Below are positions 44,017-53,383 of a stretch of 64,000 nucleotides of DNA, one piece after another (within the stretch, counting starts at the first letter, position 1; each line of letters begins with the position of its first letter). The notes under the pieces are model-generated. The model worked only from the letters and a program-made list of their open reading frames with translations, searched no databases and was not told the DNA's origin. Made by a program: the position numbers and the translations under genes. Where the stretch lies: contig NZ_SLWN01000005.1 of the NCBI RefSeq assembly GCF_004342025.1, positions 62,001-126,000 of the forward strand, written 5' to 3'. The stretch is from Kribbella steppae (GTDB lineage: Bacteria > Actinomycetota > Actinomycetes > Propionibacteriales > Kribbellaceae).

Positions 44017-44871
44017 TCAGCCTAGTCCGACAATCTCCTCCGCGAGCACCTCCGGGTATTCCAGCGGCGCGTAGTGTCCGACCCCGTCGACGAACCGGAG
44101 CCGTTCGTCGCTGAAGAAGTCGTCCAGCCGATCCGACCACGCCCGGGGGAACAGCGGATCGAACTCGGGCCACAACACCACCGTCGGTACGCCGATCCGG
44201 TCGTACCGGGCCGGCGCCGTCTCGGCGGCCGACGTGGCGACCGAGCCCGCGCCCGCCCGGTACCAGTTGATCGATGCCGTGAACGCACCCGGCGCCGAGT
44301 AGACCTCGACCAGGTGATCCAGCTCCGGCTCGAACGCGGGCCCGGACCAGTGGGTCCAGAAGTGCCGCAGGTACGACCGGACCGCGTCCGGATTCCCGTC
44401 GATCAACTCCTCGATCACCGGCAGCTTGTGAAAGGCCTGGTACCAGAACTCCGCCTGCGCGTGCTCGGAGAACACCCGCTTCCCGATCCCCGGCAACGGC
44501 GGCGCCACCACCATGCCGCGGACCAGATCGGGTCTGCTCCGGGCGATCCCCTGCGCGATCCGGCTGCCGACGTCGTACCCGGCGAGCACCGGACGCTCGA
44601 GCCCGAGTTCCTCGATCAGCCCGACCACGCTCCGCCCCTGGCCGGCGACGCCGTACTGCGCGGGATCCACCAGCGGCTTGTCCGACTCCCCGAACCCGCG
44701 CAAATCGGGCACCACCACCTCGAACCCGCGCTCGACCAGCATCGGCGCCAACCGGCGATAGTCGGTCCGATCGCCCGGCCACCCGTGCAGCAACACCACG
44801 CTCGGTCCGTCCCCGTCCCGGTCGTACGCCAGCGTGAACCCGTCCACCGCGCTACTCAGCATGCCGCTCAT
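44017..44871 (-). CDS. Alpha/beta hydrolase of haloalkane dehalogenase/epoxide hydrolase type
   Basis: A 284-residue protein. The oxyanion loop HGWPGD (29-34), the nucleophile elbow LAGYDVGSR with Asp100, and a late His in [10 protein letters not shown] define an Asp-nucleophile hydrolase that forms ester intermediates with epoxides, haloalkanes or fluoroacetate. It precedes nuoB by 4 bases. It looks inserted between nuoA and nuoB, giving an operon hydrolase-nuoB-nuoC-(GNAT). Confidence 0.87.
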   Translation of the reverse strand: MSGMLSSAVDGFTLAYDRDGDGPSVVLLHGWPGDRTDYRRLAPMLVERGFEVVVPDLRGFGESDKPLVDPAQYGVAGQGRSVVGLIEELGLERPVLAGYDVGSRIAQGIARSRPDLVRGMVVAPPLPGIGKRVFSEHAQAEFWYQAFHKLPVIEELIDGNPDAVRSYLRHFWTHWSGPAFEPELDHLVEVYSAPGAFTASINWYRAGAGSVATSAAETAPARYDRIGVPTVVLWPEFDPLFPRAWSDRLDDFFSDERLRFVDGVGHYAPLEYPEVLAEEIVGLG

Positions 44872-44905
44872 TCTTGACCACCCACGCGCCCAGGCCTACC
44901 GTGAT

Positions 44906-44927
44906 TGAACAGGACTGGACAGGTTCA
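44906..44927 (+). promoter_or_regulatory. TGAAC-N12-GTTCA inverted repeat, candidate GntR operator
   Basis: Perfect 5-base arms (44906-44910 and 44923-44927) enclose AGGACTGGACAG, 17 bases before the permease start. The operon ends in a GntR/HutC gene, so autoregulation here is plausible. Confidence 0.4.
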
Positions 44928-44943
44928 TTCGGTTGGAGACGGC

Positions 44944-46407
44944 ATGGCCGATCAGCTTGAGGTGCGGGGACCGGAGTCGCGGGCGCTCGCGGTGGAGAGC
45001 AACGGGCTGAACGTGATCGCGGACGAGGAACGGAAGGGCCGGCCCAGTCAGCTGTTCTGGCCGTGGTTCGGGGCGAACGTCTCGGTCCTCGGTCTGAGCT
45101 ACGGCGCGTTCGCGCTCGGGTTCGGTATCTCGTTCTGGCAGGCGCTGATCGCCGGCCTGATCGGCATCGTGTTCTCGTTCCTGCTCTGCGGGCTGATCTC
45201 GCTGGCCGGCAAGCGTGGTTCGGCGCCGACGATGGTGCTCAGCCGGGCCGCGTTCGGCGTCCGGGGCAACAAGCTTCCCTCGCTGGTGTCCTGGTTGCTG
45301 ACGGTCGGCTGGGAGACGGTGCTGACCATCCTGGCGACCCTCGCGACCGCGACGGTGTTCGAGCGGCTCGGCTGGGGCGGCGGCGATCTGACCAAGCTGA
45401 TCGCATTGCTCGTCGTCGGCGTACTGATCGTGGCTTGCGGCGTGCTCGGGTTCGACCTGATCATGCGGGCGCAGACCGTGATCACGATCGTCACCGGCGT
45501 CCTCACCATCGTGTACATCATCCTGGTCGCCGACCAGATCAACTGGACCACGGTGTCCGGGCTGCCGAGCGGCTCGAGCCAGCAGATGATCGGCGCGCTG
45601 GTGTTCCTGATGACCGGCTTCGGGCTCGGCTGGGTGAACCTGGCCGCGGACTACTCGCGCTACCTCCCGCGGCAGTCGTCCGGCGCCGGCGTGGTCGGCT
45701 GGACCACCTTCGGGGCGTCCGTCGCCCCGGTGATCCTGTTCGGCTTCGGACTCCTGCTGGCCGGTTCCTCGACCGAGCTGAGCAGCGCGATCGCCGCCGA
45801 CCCGATCGGTGCCCTCGCGGAGGCGTTGCCGACCTGGTTCCTGGTCCCGTTCGTGCTCGTCGCCGTCCTCGGCCTGGTCGGCGGCGCCGTCCTCGACATC
45901 TACTCGTCCGGCCTGGCCCTATTGTCGCTCGGACTGCCTGTACCCCGGTACGTCGCCGCGTTCATCGACGGTCTGGTGATGATCGCCGGGACCGTCTACG
46001 TGGTCTTCTACGGCGACGAGTTCCTCGCCGAGTTCCAGGGCTTCCTGATCACGCTCGGCGTCCCGGTCGCGGCCTGGTGCGGCATCATGCTCGCCGACCT
46101 CGCGACCCGCCGGCGCGACTACGCCGACGCCGACCTCTACGACCCGCGCGGCCGGTACGGCGACGTGCGATGGCTGCCGGTGATCACCATGATCGTTGCC
46201 ACCGGCATCGGTTGGGGCCTGGTCACGAACACGCTGGCGTCCTGGCTGACCTGGCAGGGGTACCTGCTCGAGCCGTTCGGTCTCGGCGGCAAGGAAGGGG
46301 CCTGGGCCTACGCGAACCTGGGTGTGCTGTTCGCCCTGGTGGCCGGCTTCGTCGTCCAGTTGGCCGGCGGGAAGTCCGCCGTACGCAAGCAGGAAACGGT
46401 GGCGTGA
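44944..46407 (+). CDS. NCS1-family permease (purine/cytosine/hydantoin-type)
   Basis: Start set at ATG 44944 after TTGGAGA, giving 487 residues and twelve hydrophobic segments. Family marks are the start WPWFGANVSVLGLSYGA and the internal GFGLGWVNLAADYSRYLP, matching cytosine permease CodB/PucI-type transporters. It imports a nucleobase-like compound with a cation. Co-encoded with an isochorismatase-type hydrolase, which suggests the ligand is an amide or ureide (for example a nicotinamide, biuret or pyrimidine-derived compound). Confidence 0.88.
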   Translation: MADQLEVRGPESRALAVESNGLNVIADEERKGRPSQLFWPWFGANVSVLGLSYGAFALGFGISFWQALIAGLIGIVFSFLLCGLISLAGKRGSAPTMVLSRAAFGVRGNKLPSLVSWLLTVGWETVLTILATLATATVFERLGWGGGDLTKLIALLVVGVLIVACGVLGFDLIMRAQTVITIVTGVLTIVYIILVADQINWTTVSGLPSGSSQQMIGALVFLMTGFGLGWVNLAADYSRYLPRQSSGAGVVGWTTFGASVAPVILFGFGLLLAGSSTELSSAIAADPIGALAEALPTWFLVPFVLVAVLGLVGGAVLDIYSSGLALLSLGLPVPRYVAAFIDGLVMIAGTVYVVFYGDEFLAEFQGFLITLGVPVAAWCGIMLADLATRRRDYADADLYDPRGRYGDVRWLPVITMIVATGIGWGLVTNTLASWLTWQGYLLEPFGLGGKEGAWAYANLGVLFALVAGFVVQLAGGKSAVRKQETVA

Positions 46408-46946
46408 TGGCGCCGGTTCTCGCGCTGATCGACCTGCAGCGGATCTTCGCCGCCCCGGACTCGGCCTGGGCCGCGCCGGAGTTCCAGCGGGTGGTCAAAC
46501 CGGCACGGCAACTGGTCGACCTGCTCTCCCCGAAGGTGATCTTCACCCGGTTCGTGGCACCGGAGAAACCAGCCGGTTCCTGGGCGACGTACTACGAGGT
46601 CTACCCGTTCGCACTGCAGCCGCCGGACTCCGAGGACTACCAGTTGGTCGACGAGTTCAAGGGTGTGCCGACGCTGGACAAACCCACGTTCGGCAAGTGG
46701 GGTCCCGAGCTCGCCGAGGCGGTCGGGCCCGGCGGGCACCTGGTCCTTGGCGGCGTGTCCACGGACTGCTGCGTGATCACCACCGCGCTCGCCGCGGTGG
46801 ACGCGGGGATCTACGTCCAGGTGGTCGAGGACGCCTGCGCCGGCGGCGACGCGGAGAGCCACCAGAAGGCGATCGACATCATGCGGCTCTACTCGCCGAT
46901 GCTGGAGATCGTCACCGTCGACCAGGTCCGCGCGCTGAACCAGTGA
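46407..46946 (+). CDS. Isochorismatase-family cysteine hydrolase
   Basis: The 179-residue protein has an N-terminal Asp (Asp9 in LALIDLQ), a central Lys in TLDKPTFGKW and nucleophile Cys122 in GGVSTDCCVITTALAA, i.e. the Asp-Lys-Cys triad of amidases such as nicotinamidase and carbamoylsarcosine or biuret hydrolase. TGATG overlap with the permease gene. The substrate is probably what the permease imports. Confidence 0.9.
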   Translation: MAPVLALIDLQRIFAAPDSAWAAPEFQRVVKPARQLVDLLSPKVIFTRFVAPEKPAGSWATYYEVYPFALQPPDSEDYQLVDEFKGVPTLDKPTFGKWGPELAEAVGPGGHLVLGGVSTDCCVITTALAAVDAGIYVQVVEDACAGGDAESHQKAIDIMRLYSPMLEIVTVDQVRALNQ

Positions 46947-46953
46947 GCCGCCG

Positions 46954-47661
46954 ATGCCCGAGATCGCACTGAAGCACGAACGGATCGCGGCCGTCCTGGC
47001 CCGGGAGATCCGTTCGGGCCTGGTACGGCGGGGTGCCCAACTGCCCGGCGAGATCGAACTCGCCAAGCGCTTCTCGGTCAGCCGCAACACGGTCCGCTCG
47101 GCGCTCGCCGTACTGACCGAGGACGGGCTGATCACCACCCGGATCGGCAAGGGGTCGTTCGTGCTGTTCGACGGGCGACCGCTGGACGGCCGGCTCGGGT
47201 GGACGCACGCGCTGGCCGAACAGGGTGTCGAGACCCGGATGCGGACGGTGAAGATCGCCCTCGTACAGGACCCGGACCTGGCCGATCGGCTCGGCCTCAA
47301 GGCGCCGGACGTGATCGTGATCGAGCGGCTGCGGCAGCTCGCGACCGGCGCGGCGATCTCGATCGAACGCAGCCGGATCCCCGCGCTGAAGTCCTTACGC
47401 GACCTGCCCGACCGGGGGCTCGAGAACGGCTCGATCACGGCCACCCTGCACCGCGCCGGGTTGCACCTCGATCACTGTGAGCAACGACTCCGCGGCCGTC
47501 CGCTGGATGCCGCCGAGGCCGAGCTGCTTGGCCGCCCGGAGGGGACCTGGTTCCTGCACACCGAGCGGACCAGCTTCACCGCCGACGACAGCTTCGCGGA
47601 GTACGCCGACAGCCTGCTGGACCCCGAACATTTCGAGCTAAGTCTCAGCTACGGCCACTAA
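46954..47661 (+). CDS. GntR/HutC-family transcriptional regulator
   Basis: The 235-residue protein has an N-terminal winged helix (residues 8-75, PGEIELAKRFSVSRNTVRSAL) and a UTRA ligand-binding domain (about 90-230). It is the last gene of the permease-hydrolase operon, eight bases downstream, and most likely represses it until the substrate binds. Confidence 0.92.
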   Translation: MPEIALKHERIAAVLAREIRSGLVRRGAQLPGEIELAKRFSVSRNTVRSALAVLTEDGLITTRIGKGSFVLFDGRPLDGRLGWTHALAEQGVETRMRTVKIALVQDPDLADRLGLKAPDVIVIERLRQLATGAAISIERSRIPALKSLRDLPDRGLENGSITATLHRAGLHLDHCEQRLRGRPLDAAEAELLGRPEGTWFLHTERTSFTADDSFAEYADSLLDPEHFELSLSYGH

Positions 47662-47664
47662 GGC

Positions 47665-47681
47665 CGCCCGCCCTGCGGGCG
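47665..47681 (+). terminator. Short stem-loop after the gntR-type gene
   Basis: CGCCCGC (47665-47671) pairs with GCGGGCG (47675-47681) around CCT, four bases past the stop. No U-tract. Confidence 0.5.
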
Positions 47682-47722
47682 TAGGGAGTTGTGCCGATGT
47701 GGCCCCCCTCCTCAGGCGAGCA
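47682..47722 (+). repeat. Duplicated leader, copy A
   Basis: The 41 bases 47682-47722 align without gaps to 48047-48087, sharing TAGGGAG, CCGATGTGG, CCTCAG and CGAGCA. The copies stand 35-49 bases before the first and second mini-gene and are a likely duplicated promoter or leader. Confidence 0.6.
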
Positions 47723-47756
47723 CTGTCTAGTCATCGACAAGCTCCCCGGAGGAGAC

Positions 47757-47915
47757 ATGTTCTACCACACGACCGACTCCGTCCAGGCAGAGATCAAGTA
47801 CCGGCAGGAGCGGCTCAAGCGCGACTACCAGCGCCCGTCCTGGTTCCAGCGCAAGCCCAAGGAGCAGGCCCCTGAGCCTTGCGCTCCCGAGCTCCGCGCC
47901 CGCCCCGCGACGTGA
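47757..47915 (+). CDS. Mini-gene 1: 52-residue basic protein of a three-member tandem family
   Basis: ATG 47757 follows GGAGGAGA. The N-terminal 23 residues match the next two mini-genes: MF, then Ser-Val-Gln-Ala-Glu, Tyr-Arg-Gln-Glu-Arg. The C-terminus is Pro/Glu/Arg-rich. No membrane segment or signal peptide. It has a strong terminator downstream, so it is probably a separate short transcript. Confidence 0.75.
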   Translation: MFYHTTDSVQAEIKYRQERLKRDYQRPSWFQRKPKEQAPEPCAPELRARPAT

Positions 47916-47937
47916 GCCCCCGTAGTCCCCCACCCCC

Positions 47938-47974
47938 CGGCGCGGCCGGCTCTCCCCAGGAGCCGGCCGCGCCG
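47938..47974 (+). terminator. Strong terminator after mini-gene 1
   Basis: CGGCGCGGCCGGCTC (47938-47952) pairs perfectly with 47960-47974 around a 7-base loop, then CTCGTTT. The rest of the gap to 48135 holds a CCTAGG-flanked imperfect repeat (47985-48032) and leader copy B. Confidence 0.8.
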
Positions 47975-48046
47975 CCTCGTTTCAGGGGTCCCTAGGCGGT
48001 CCGTACGCCGTACCCGGACTCCCTAGGACCCCCTAAGGACCGGAGA

Positions 48047-48087
48047 TAGGGAGGAGTTCCGATGTGGGGCTCCACCTCAGACGAGCA
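48047..48087 (+). repeat. Duplicated leader, copy B
   Basis: Ungapped counterpart of copy A, about 49 bases before mini-gene 2. Roughly nine to eleven of the 41 positions differ. Confidence 0.6.
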
Positions 48088-48135
48088 GATTTGAGGCATC
48101 GGCAGGAAGCCGACAGACACCAGGAGGAACACCAG

Positions 48136-48264
48136 ATGTTCACCAACGAATCCGTCAAGGCGGAGGTCGACTACCGCAGGGAGCGCCTCAGCCGCGACTT
48201 CCGGCAGCACCGGAACACCCGGACCCGCCGGAACCTCGTCCACCTGTTCAGCCGGAAAGCCTGA
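48136..48264 (+). CDS. Mini-gene 2: 42-residue basic protein
   Basis: ATG 48136 follows CAGGAGGAAC. The sequence MFTNESVKAEVDYRRERLSR is the clearest form of the family head; the tail is Arg-rich and ends in FSRKA. Mini-gene 3 begins 14 bases on. Unknown function; the charge suggests nucleic acid or ribosome contact, but that is only inference. Confidence 0.75.
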   Translation: MFTNESVKAEVDYRRERLSRDFRQHRNTRTRRNLVHLFSRKA

Positions 48265-48277
48265 AGGGAGGCACACC

Positions 48278-48430
48278 ATGTTCATGACACCTCAGTCGAT
48301 CAAGGCAGAGACCACCTACCGCCAGGAGCGGCAGTACCGGGCGGCGACCCGCCGGGAGCGCGCGGAGCGCACCCCGCGGCCCGAGCCGCGGCGCACTCGC
48401 CGGGCCCTCCGACCCACCACCGCGGCATGA
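48278..48430 (+). CDS. Mini-gene 3: 50-residue basic protein
   Basis: ATG 48278 follows AAGGGAGG. The head [19 protein letters not shown] matches mini-genes 1 and 2; the tail is an Arg/Pro-rich stretch ending in PTTAA. It is followed by an intrinsic terminator and then by the LAL regulator gene. Confidence 0.72.
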   Translation: MFMTPQSIKAETTYRQERQYRAATRRERAERTPRPEPRRTRRALRPTTAA

Positions 48431-48440
48431 CCGCCGGGAC

Positions 48441-48478
48441 CGCCGTCCCTGACCCGATAGCACCGGTCAGGGACGGCG
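48441..48478 (+). terminator. Intrinsic terminator after mini-gene 3
   Basis: CGCCGTCCCTGACC (48441-48454) pairs perfectly with 48465-48478; TTTTCGTT follows. It separates the mini-genes from the LAL gene. Confidence 0.88.
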
Positions 48479-48543
48479 TTTTCGTTGCCACGGGCGACCA
48501 CCGGAAGGGCTGCCGTCGATTTGTGTCGGCTTCAGGGGCGAAG

Positions 48544-51459
48544 ATGGACGACGTGCCCTGGACTACGACACCTCTCGTCGGCCGCTCTGCCGAGATGGCC
48601 GCCCTGCTCAGCGCCGTCGACGACGCCAGGACGCGTCGCGCCGGCGCCGTCCTGCTGTCGGGTGACGCCGGCGTCGGCAAGACCCGGCTGCTGGACGAGG
48701 TGGCCACCGGTGCGCACGAGCGCGGTTTCGGCGTCCTGGTCGGGCACTGCACCGATTTCGGCGACGCCGGCCTGCCGTACCTGCCGTTCACGGAGATCTT
48801 CGGCCGGCTGGCCGGTGACCGGCCCGACCTGGTCGAGAGCGTGCTGACCAACTTCCCCGCGATCGGCCGGCTGCTGCCCACCCACCGCCTGATCGGCGCC
48901 CAGCCTGTGCCGCAGGAGGGCCAGCTGGATCGGGGCGCCCTGTTCGACGCCGTCCTGGGCGCGTTCACCGCGCTGTCCACCAGCGAGCCGCTGCTGGTGA
49001 TCGTCGAGGACGCGCACTGGGCCGACGACTCGACCCGGGACCTGATCGGTTTCCTGATCACCCGGCTGACCTCACAACGCCTGACCCTGGTCGTCTCCTA
49101 CCGCAGCGACGACCTGCACCGCCGGCACCCGCTGCGCCGCCCGATCGCCGAGTGGTCCCGCAATCCCCGGGTGCGCCGGGTCAACCTGCTGCCCCTGGAC
49201 GCCGACGAGTCCCGCACCCTCCTCAGCTCCCTGCTGACCGAGCCGCTGCCGGAATCCGAGGTACGACGCATCCTCGAGCGCGCCGGCGGGAACGCGTTCT
49301 TCACCGAGGAGCTGGTCGCCGCGGCCTCGATGGGCGACGGCGAGGCCGTACCGCCGGATCTGGCCGATCTTCTCCTGGTCCGGCTCGACCCGCTGTCCGA
49401 CGACGCACGCCAGGTGGCCCGGGTGATCGCCGTGGCCGGGCGCCGGGTGCCGCACAATCTGCTGAGCGCCGTGGCCGGACTGCCCGAGCGTGAGCTCGAC
49501 GTGGCGCTGCGTGAGCTCATCGACGCGCACATCATCGACGTACCGACCAGTGATCGCTACTACTTCCGGCACGCACTGCTGGCCGAGGCGGTGTACGACG
49601 ATCTGCTGCCAGGCGAGCGGGTCCGGCAGCACGCGGCGTACGTGCAGGCGCTGAAGGACCAGACCGTCGCGGGTACGGCGGCTGAGCTCGCCGGGCACGC
49701 CACCCGGTCGCACAACCTGGCCGAAGCCTTCGACGCGCGAGTCCGGGCCGGCGAGGAGGCCATCTCGGTCGCCGCGCCGCAGGAAGCGCTGAAGCACTAC
49801 GAGCTGGCCCTGGAGCTGTTCCCGAACAGGGCGCCCGAGAGCAGCATCGACAAGACCTGGCTGATCGTGCAGACCGCGACCGCGGCGACGCTGTCCTCGC
49901 AGCACCTGCGGGCGCTGAAGATCCTCCGCAAGGCGCTCGCCGAGCTGCCCGCGGACGCGCCGAAGCTGCGGCGGGCTCAACTGCTGCTGCCGCTGGCCGA
50001 GATCGCGCTGATCATCGACCAGGACAAGGAAGCCAACGAGGCGATCTCGCAGGCGCTCAAGCTGGTCAACGACGAGCCGGCCAGCGTGTTCAAGGCGCAC
50101 GTCGCGTCGCTCTATGCCCGGGTCTCGGATGCGATGGGCCGGCCGATGGAGGCCGAGCGGTGGGCGCTGCGCGCGCTGGAGATCGCCCGAGAGGCCGGTC
50201 AGGAGGCCGCGATGGGCGACGCCGGGATCACCCTGGCCGTGCTCCGGCGGCGGGCCGGTGACCCGATCGGAGCGGTGCGACAGCTCGAGGAGGCCGCCGT
50301 CCGGGCGCAGTTGGCGGGAGACGCCTCGGCGGAGGTGCGGAGCCGGTTCCTGCTCGGCTCGACGCACTACGAGCAGGGCGACCTGCAGAACGCGAAGGCG
50401 GCACTGGCGCTCGCGATGAAGCGCGCCGGCGAGCTCGGCCGGCAATGGGCCGTGTACGGGTTCGACGCGCGACGGATGCTCGGGCTGACCCAATTCGTCC
50501 TGGGCGAGTGGGACGAGGCCGCAGCGACCGTCCGGACGGACTCGATGACGCCGAACGCTTCCGCGGCGGCGCTGCGGGCGGTGGAGTTCGCCGTCCGGGG
50601 TGGGCGCGGTGACACCTCGGTCGCGGAGGAGCTGGAGCGGCTGCGCAAGTGGTGGGATCTGGACGTGATGCTGCCGATCATCGGTCTGCAGCCGGCCGTG
50701 GACGCCTACCGGCAGCTGGACCAGCCCGCGGACGCGGAGAAACTGATCGCCGATGTGTCCGCGCTGTGTGCGGACGTGTTCCAGGCCGAGTGGTTCATGG
50801 CGCGGATCCGGTTCTCGACGCTCGGGCTGCAGGTGTTGTGTCACCGGGCTGTCGGCGAGCCGTCGGCCGCTGCGGAGCTGGTGGCCAAGGGCGCGGAGTT
50901 GCTCGCGGCCGGTCACGCAACGGCTGAGAAGGGTCTGCCGCCCGGGCGACTGATGGGTGTCGAGGGTCTGGCGTGGCTGGCGCGGCTGGAGGCGGAGTGG
51001 GAGCGGCTGCGGTGGCTGGCCGGGATCGATCCGCCGACGCCGGAGGACCACGTGTCGGTGTGGGAGCGGACGGTGGACGCGTTCGGGTACGGCTACACCT
51101 TCGAGCAGGCGTGGTCGCGGGTGCGGTTGTCGGCCGCGCTGCGGGCTGCCGGCCGTGTCGCGGAGGCGAACGAGCAGGCGGCACTGGCTGCCGAGGTGGG
51201 TCGTGAGCTGGCGTCGAAGCCGTTGCTGGACGAGAGCGGCGGCGTGGAGGCCGGCGGTGGGGCAGGCAGCCTGACGTCCCGGGAGAACGAGGTGCTCGCG
51301 TTGCTGGCCGAGGGGCGTACCAATCGGCAGCTGGCTCGGGAGCTGTACATCAGCGAGAAGACGGTCAGCGTGCACGTCTCGAACATCCTGGCCAAGCTCG
51401 GCGTCCGGTCGCGGACGGAGGCGGCCGCAGTCGCCCGCCGCGACGGCCTCCTCGACTGA
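48544..51459 (+). CDS. LAL-type (MalT-like) LuxR-family ATPase regulator
   Basis: Start set at ATG 48544 (971 residues); GTG 48553 is an alternative. The order is an AAA/STAND ATPase (Walker A GDAGVGKT at 40-47, Walker [13 protein letters not shown] around 160), a winged-helix/arm region, a long TPR-like helical array (about 430-870), and a C-terminal LuxR helix-turn-helix ([20 protein letters not shown] onward). Such LALs are large ATP-dependent activators of metabolism or antibiotic clusters. Its position behind three mini-genes suggests, but does not show, that it controls them. Confidence 0.92.
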   Translation: MDDVPWTTTPLVGRSAEMAALLSAVDDARTRRAGAVLLSGDAGVGKTRLLDEVATGAHERGFGVLVGHCTDFGDAGLPYLPFTEIFGRLAGDRPDLVESVLTNFPAIGRLLPTHRLIGAQPVPQEGQLDRGALFDAVLGAFTALSTSEPLLVIVEDAHWADDSTRDLIGFLITRLTSQRLTLVVSYRSDDLHRRHPLRRPIAEWSRNPRVRRVNLLPLDADESRTLLSSLLTEPLPESEVRRILERAGGNAFFTEELVAAASMGDGEAVPPDLADLLLVRLDPLSDDARQVARVIAVAGRRVPHNLLSAVAGLPERELDVALRELIDAHIIDVPTSDRYYFRHALLAEAVYDDLLPGERVRQHAAYVQALKDQTVAGTAAELAGHATRSHNLAEAFDARVRAGEEAISVAAPQEALKHYELALELFPNRAPESSIDKTWLIVQTATAATLSSQHLRALKILRKALAELPADAPKLRRAQLLLPLAEIALIIDQDKEANEAISQALKLVNDEPASVFKAHVASLYARVSDAMGRPMEAERWALRALEIAREAGQEAAMGDAGITLAVLRRRAGDPIGAVRQLEEAAVRAQLAGDASAEVRSRFLLGSTHYEQGDLQNAKAALALAMKRAGELGRQWAVYGFDARRMLGLTQFVLGEWDEAAATVRTDSMTPNASAAALRAVEFAVRGGRGDTSVAEELERLRKWWDLDVMLPIIGLQPAVDAYRQLDQPADAEKLIADVSALCADVFQAEWFMARIRFSTLGLQVLCHRAVGEPSAAAELVAKGAELLAAGHATAEKGLPPGRLMGVEGLAWLARLEAEWERLRWLAGIDPPTPEDHVSVWERTVDAFGYGYTFEQAWSRVRLSAALRAAGRVAEANEQAALAAEVGRELASKPLLDESGGVEAGGGAGSLTSRENEVLALLAEGRTNRQLARELYISEKTVSVHVSNILAKLGVRSRTEAAAVARRDGLLD

Positions 51460-51470
51460 TCAGCCGGCGG

Positions 51471-51499
51471 CCCTGATCGGTCCGCTGGACCGATCAGGG
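51471..51499 (+). terminator. Stem-loop after the LAL gene
   Basis: CCCTGATCGGTCC (51471-51483) pairs perfectly with GGACCGATCAGGG (51487-51499) around GCT, 12 bases after the stop codon. Confidence 0.75.
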
Positions 51500-51523
51500 C
51501 TGCTGGATGTCGCCCCTCCCGCG

Positions 51524-51566
51524 TCGCTCATGTTCGGCGCTGTGCGTGTCCGCCGAACATGAGCGA
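51524..51566. repeat. 16-base perfect inverted repeat
   Basis: TCGCTCATGTTCGGCG (51524-51539) faces its exact complement at 51551-51566 across 11 bases. It may terminate the minus-strand gene ending at 51622 or be a protein-binding site; the long loop and second terminator beside it make it unusual. Confidence 0.7.
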
Positions 51567-51621
51567 GCGGTGTGGGCGGAACCCGGGTGTGGGGCCCGGG
51601 CGTCTTGGGTCTGTCGCCGGG

Positions 51622-51846
51622 TCAGCCGTGGCCGCGGCGGCGAAGACTGGCCTCTGCCTCGGCCTGGCGGGCCGTGGCTCGTGCTCTGGCGCGGGCGATG
51701 TCGTCACTGGAGAGACCGCTCTCCGTCGGATCGTCCAGCCGGGTGATGTCGGTGAACACGTGCTGAGCGTGCCGCATTCTGGTCACAGCCAGTATCACGA
51801 CCCCGGTCGCGATCAGCGCGATCACCACCCAGAGTTGCCACGCCAT
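51622..51846 (-). CDS. Small single-pass membrane protein
   Basis: A 74-residue protein with one N-terminal membrane helix (about 4-22, LWVVIALIATGVVILAV) and a charged cytoplasmic coiled-coil-like tail (DDIARARARATARQAEAEAS). No family recognised. Monocistronic. The 181 bases upstream (to 52027) are unusually AT-rich for this window and contain no gene. Confidence 0.7.
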   Translation of the reverse strand: MAWQLWVVIALIATGVVILAVTRMRHAQHVFTDITRLDDPTESGLSSDDIARARARATARQAEAEASLRRRGHG

Positions 51847-52027
51847 AGCCTCACCGCCCTGTACTCACCCCGTGTCCCCGAGTAATCACCATAGCTGCGT
51901 TCTCAGCGATTGGCGACGGTGTGTACGCATTCCGTTATTTCGGCGGGAAACTTCGTGCGTTTTGTTGCCAAATGCAATCACAAAGGGTGACCGGGCAACG
52001 ATCCGGCCGCCTGGGAGAAAACTACTC

Positions 52028-53377
52028 TCAGTCACTGCGAGGGGTGAGCCGACCGCCCCGAAAGATGTATGCCGCCCGCCCATCGATGGGTTCACGGAAC
52101 GCGATCACCTCGTGCACCCCGCGTTCCGGCTCGGCCGCGATCAGCCGGGACTCGTCCAGCGGGACGTACCGGGTCCGGCGCGGCTCCGGCAGCAGCACCT
52201 TCGCCGTCTCGCTCGTGGCCTCGTCCAGCACCCAGAACTCGCCGTCCTCCACGCTGACCGTCGCGCTCATCAGGACACCGTCGTACCGTCCGGTGACGAG
52301 CTCCGGGGAGATCTCGGCCGGCTCCGACGGCGGCTCCGGCCGTTTCGGCAGTTCGACTCCGGCGGTCTCCCGCAGCACGTGGCCGACCAGTTCGTCGTAC
52401 AGGGCCGGGGTGTCGCCCCCGTTGGTGAGCAGCGCGACCGCGACGCCCTTGGCCGGGACCAGCCGGAAGTACGCGGACTGTCCGATCGTCCCGCCGTCGT
52501 GACCGTAGAGCGGGCCGCCCTCAGCGCTGAAGATCATCCAGCCGAGCCCCAGGTGCTCAGGGAATCCACCCGTCGGCGGTACGTCGACCTGCGGCTCCCA
52601 CAAGCTGTCGATGGCCGGCCGGTCGAGCAGCGTCGCGTCCAGATAGGCCCGGCCGAAGGCGATCAGGTCGCAGGCGCTCATCGCCAGCAGCGCCCCGGCC
52701 GGCGCCATCGCATGCACGAGACTCCAGATCGGCGCGGCCTGCAGCGGCGCACCCGGCTTCGGCGACACATGCCCGTGCGCGGCGCGGTAGAGCAGCGCCT
52801 CGTCCGGGATCGTCGCCACGTGCTTCAGCTCCAGCGGTTCGACGATGTGCTCGCGCAGCAGCTCGTGGTACGGCTTTCCCCGCAGTACTTCGGCGATCCG
52901 GCCGAGGATGACGAACCCGGCATTGTTGTAGGAGAACCCGGCACCCAGCGGGACCTCCTGCGCGAGCCCGGGGACGACGTCGCGGACGTACAGCTCGACC
53001 CCGTCGTCACCGCGGGAGGTCGGCGTGAACGCGTCACCGGAGAAACCGCCGGTGTGGGTCAGCAGGTGCCGCGGTGTGACGGCGGCGGCCGCGCCCTCGT
53101 CGGCCAGCTTGAACTCGGGCAGGTAGTCGCGCACCGGCCGGTCGAGGTCGACCTTGCCCTCGGCGACCAACTGCATGATCAGCGTCGTCGTCCACAGTTT
53201 GGTGATCGAGCCGACCTGGAAGATCGAGTCGGTGGTCGCCTCGACACCGGTGTTCAGGTTGAGCACCCCGGCCGCCGCCGCGCTCACCTCCCCGTCGGCG
53301 AACACCGCGATCGATGCGGCCGGTACGTCGTACTTCCCGATCAGGCGAGCGAGGGTTTCGTCGAGCCAGGTTTGCAC
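52028..53377 (-). CDS. Serine hydrolase of the class C beta-lactamase/penicillin-binding fold
   Basis: The 449-residue protein has the Ser-x-x-Lys motif SITK at 57-60, Tyr-x-Asn in FSYNNAG, and a GHDGG triad segment (HxG type). The C-terminal 100 residues form a lipocalin-like extension. No signal peptide, so it is cytoplasmic: an esterase or D-amino-acid peptidase rather than a true beta-lactamase. Six bases separate it from the upstream dipeptidase gene, forming a peptide-degradation operon. Confidence 0.88.
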   Translation of the reverse strand: MQTWLDETLARLIGKYDVPAASIAVFADGEVSAAAAGVLNLNTGVEATTDSIFQVGSITKLWTTTLIMQLVAEGKVDLDRPVRDYLPEFKLADEGAAAAVTPRHLLTHTGGFSGDAFTPTSRGDDGVELYVRDVVPGLAQEVPLGAGFSYNNAGFVILGRIAEVLRGKPYHELLREHIVEPLELKHVATIPDEALLYRAAHGHVSPKPGAPLQAAPIWSLVHAMAPAGALLAMSACDLIAFGRAYLDATLLDRPAIDSLWEPQVDVPPTGGFPEHLGLGWMIFSAEGGPLYGHDGGTIGQSAYFRLVPAKGVAVALLTNGGDTPALYDELVGHVLRETAGVELPKRPEPPSEPAEISPELVTGRYDGVLMSATVSVEDGEFWVLDEATSETAKVLLPEPRRTRYVPLDESRLIAAEPERGVHEVIAFREPIDGRAAYIFRGGRLTPRSD

Positions 53378-53383
53378 GGTGTG

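Noticed and set aside
51847..52027. Possible riboswitch or leader RNA upstream of the minus-strand membrane protein
   Set aside because: No riboswitch consensus could be matched by eye; only the AT-rich composition is notable.
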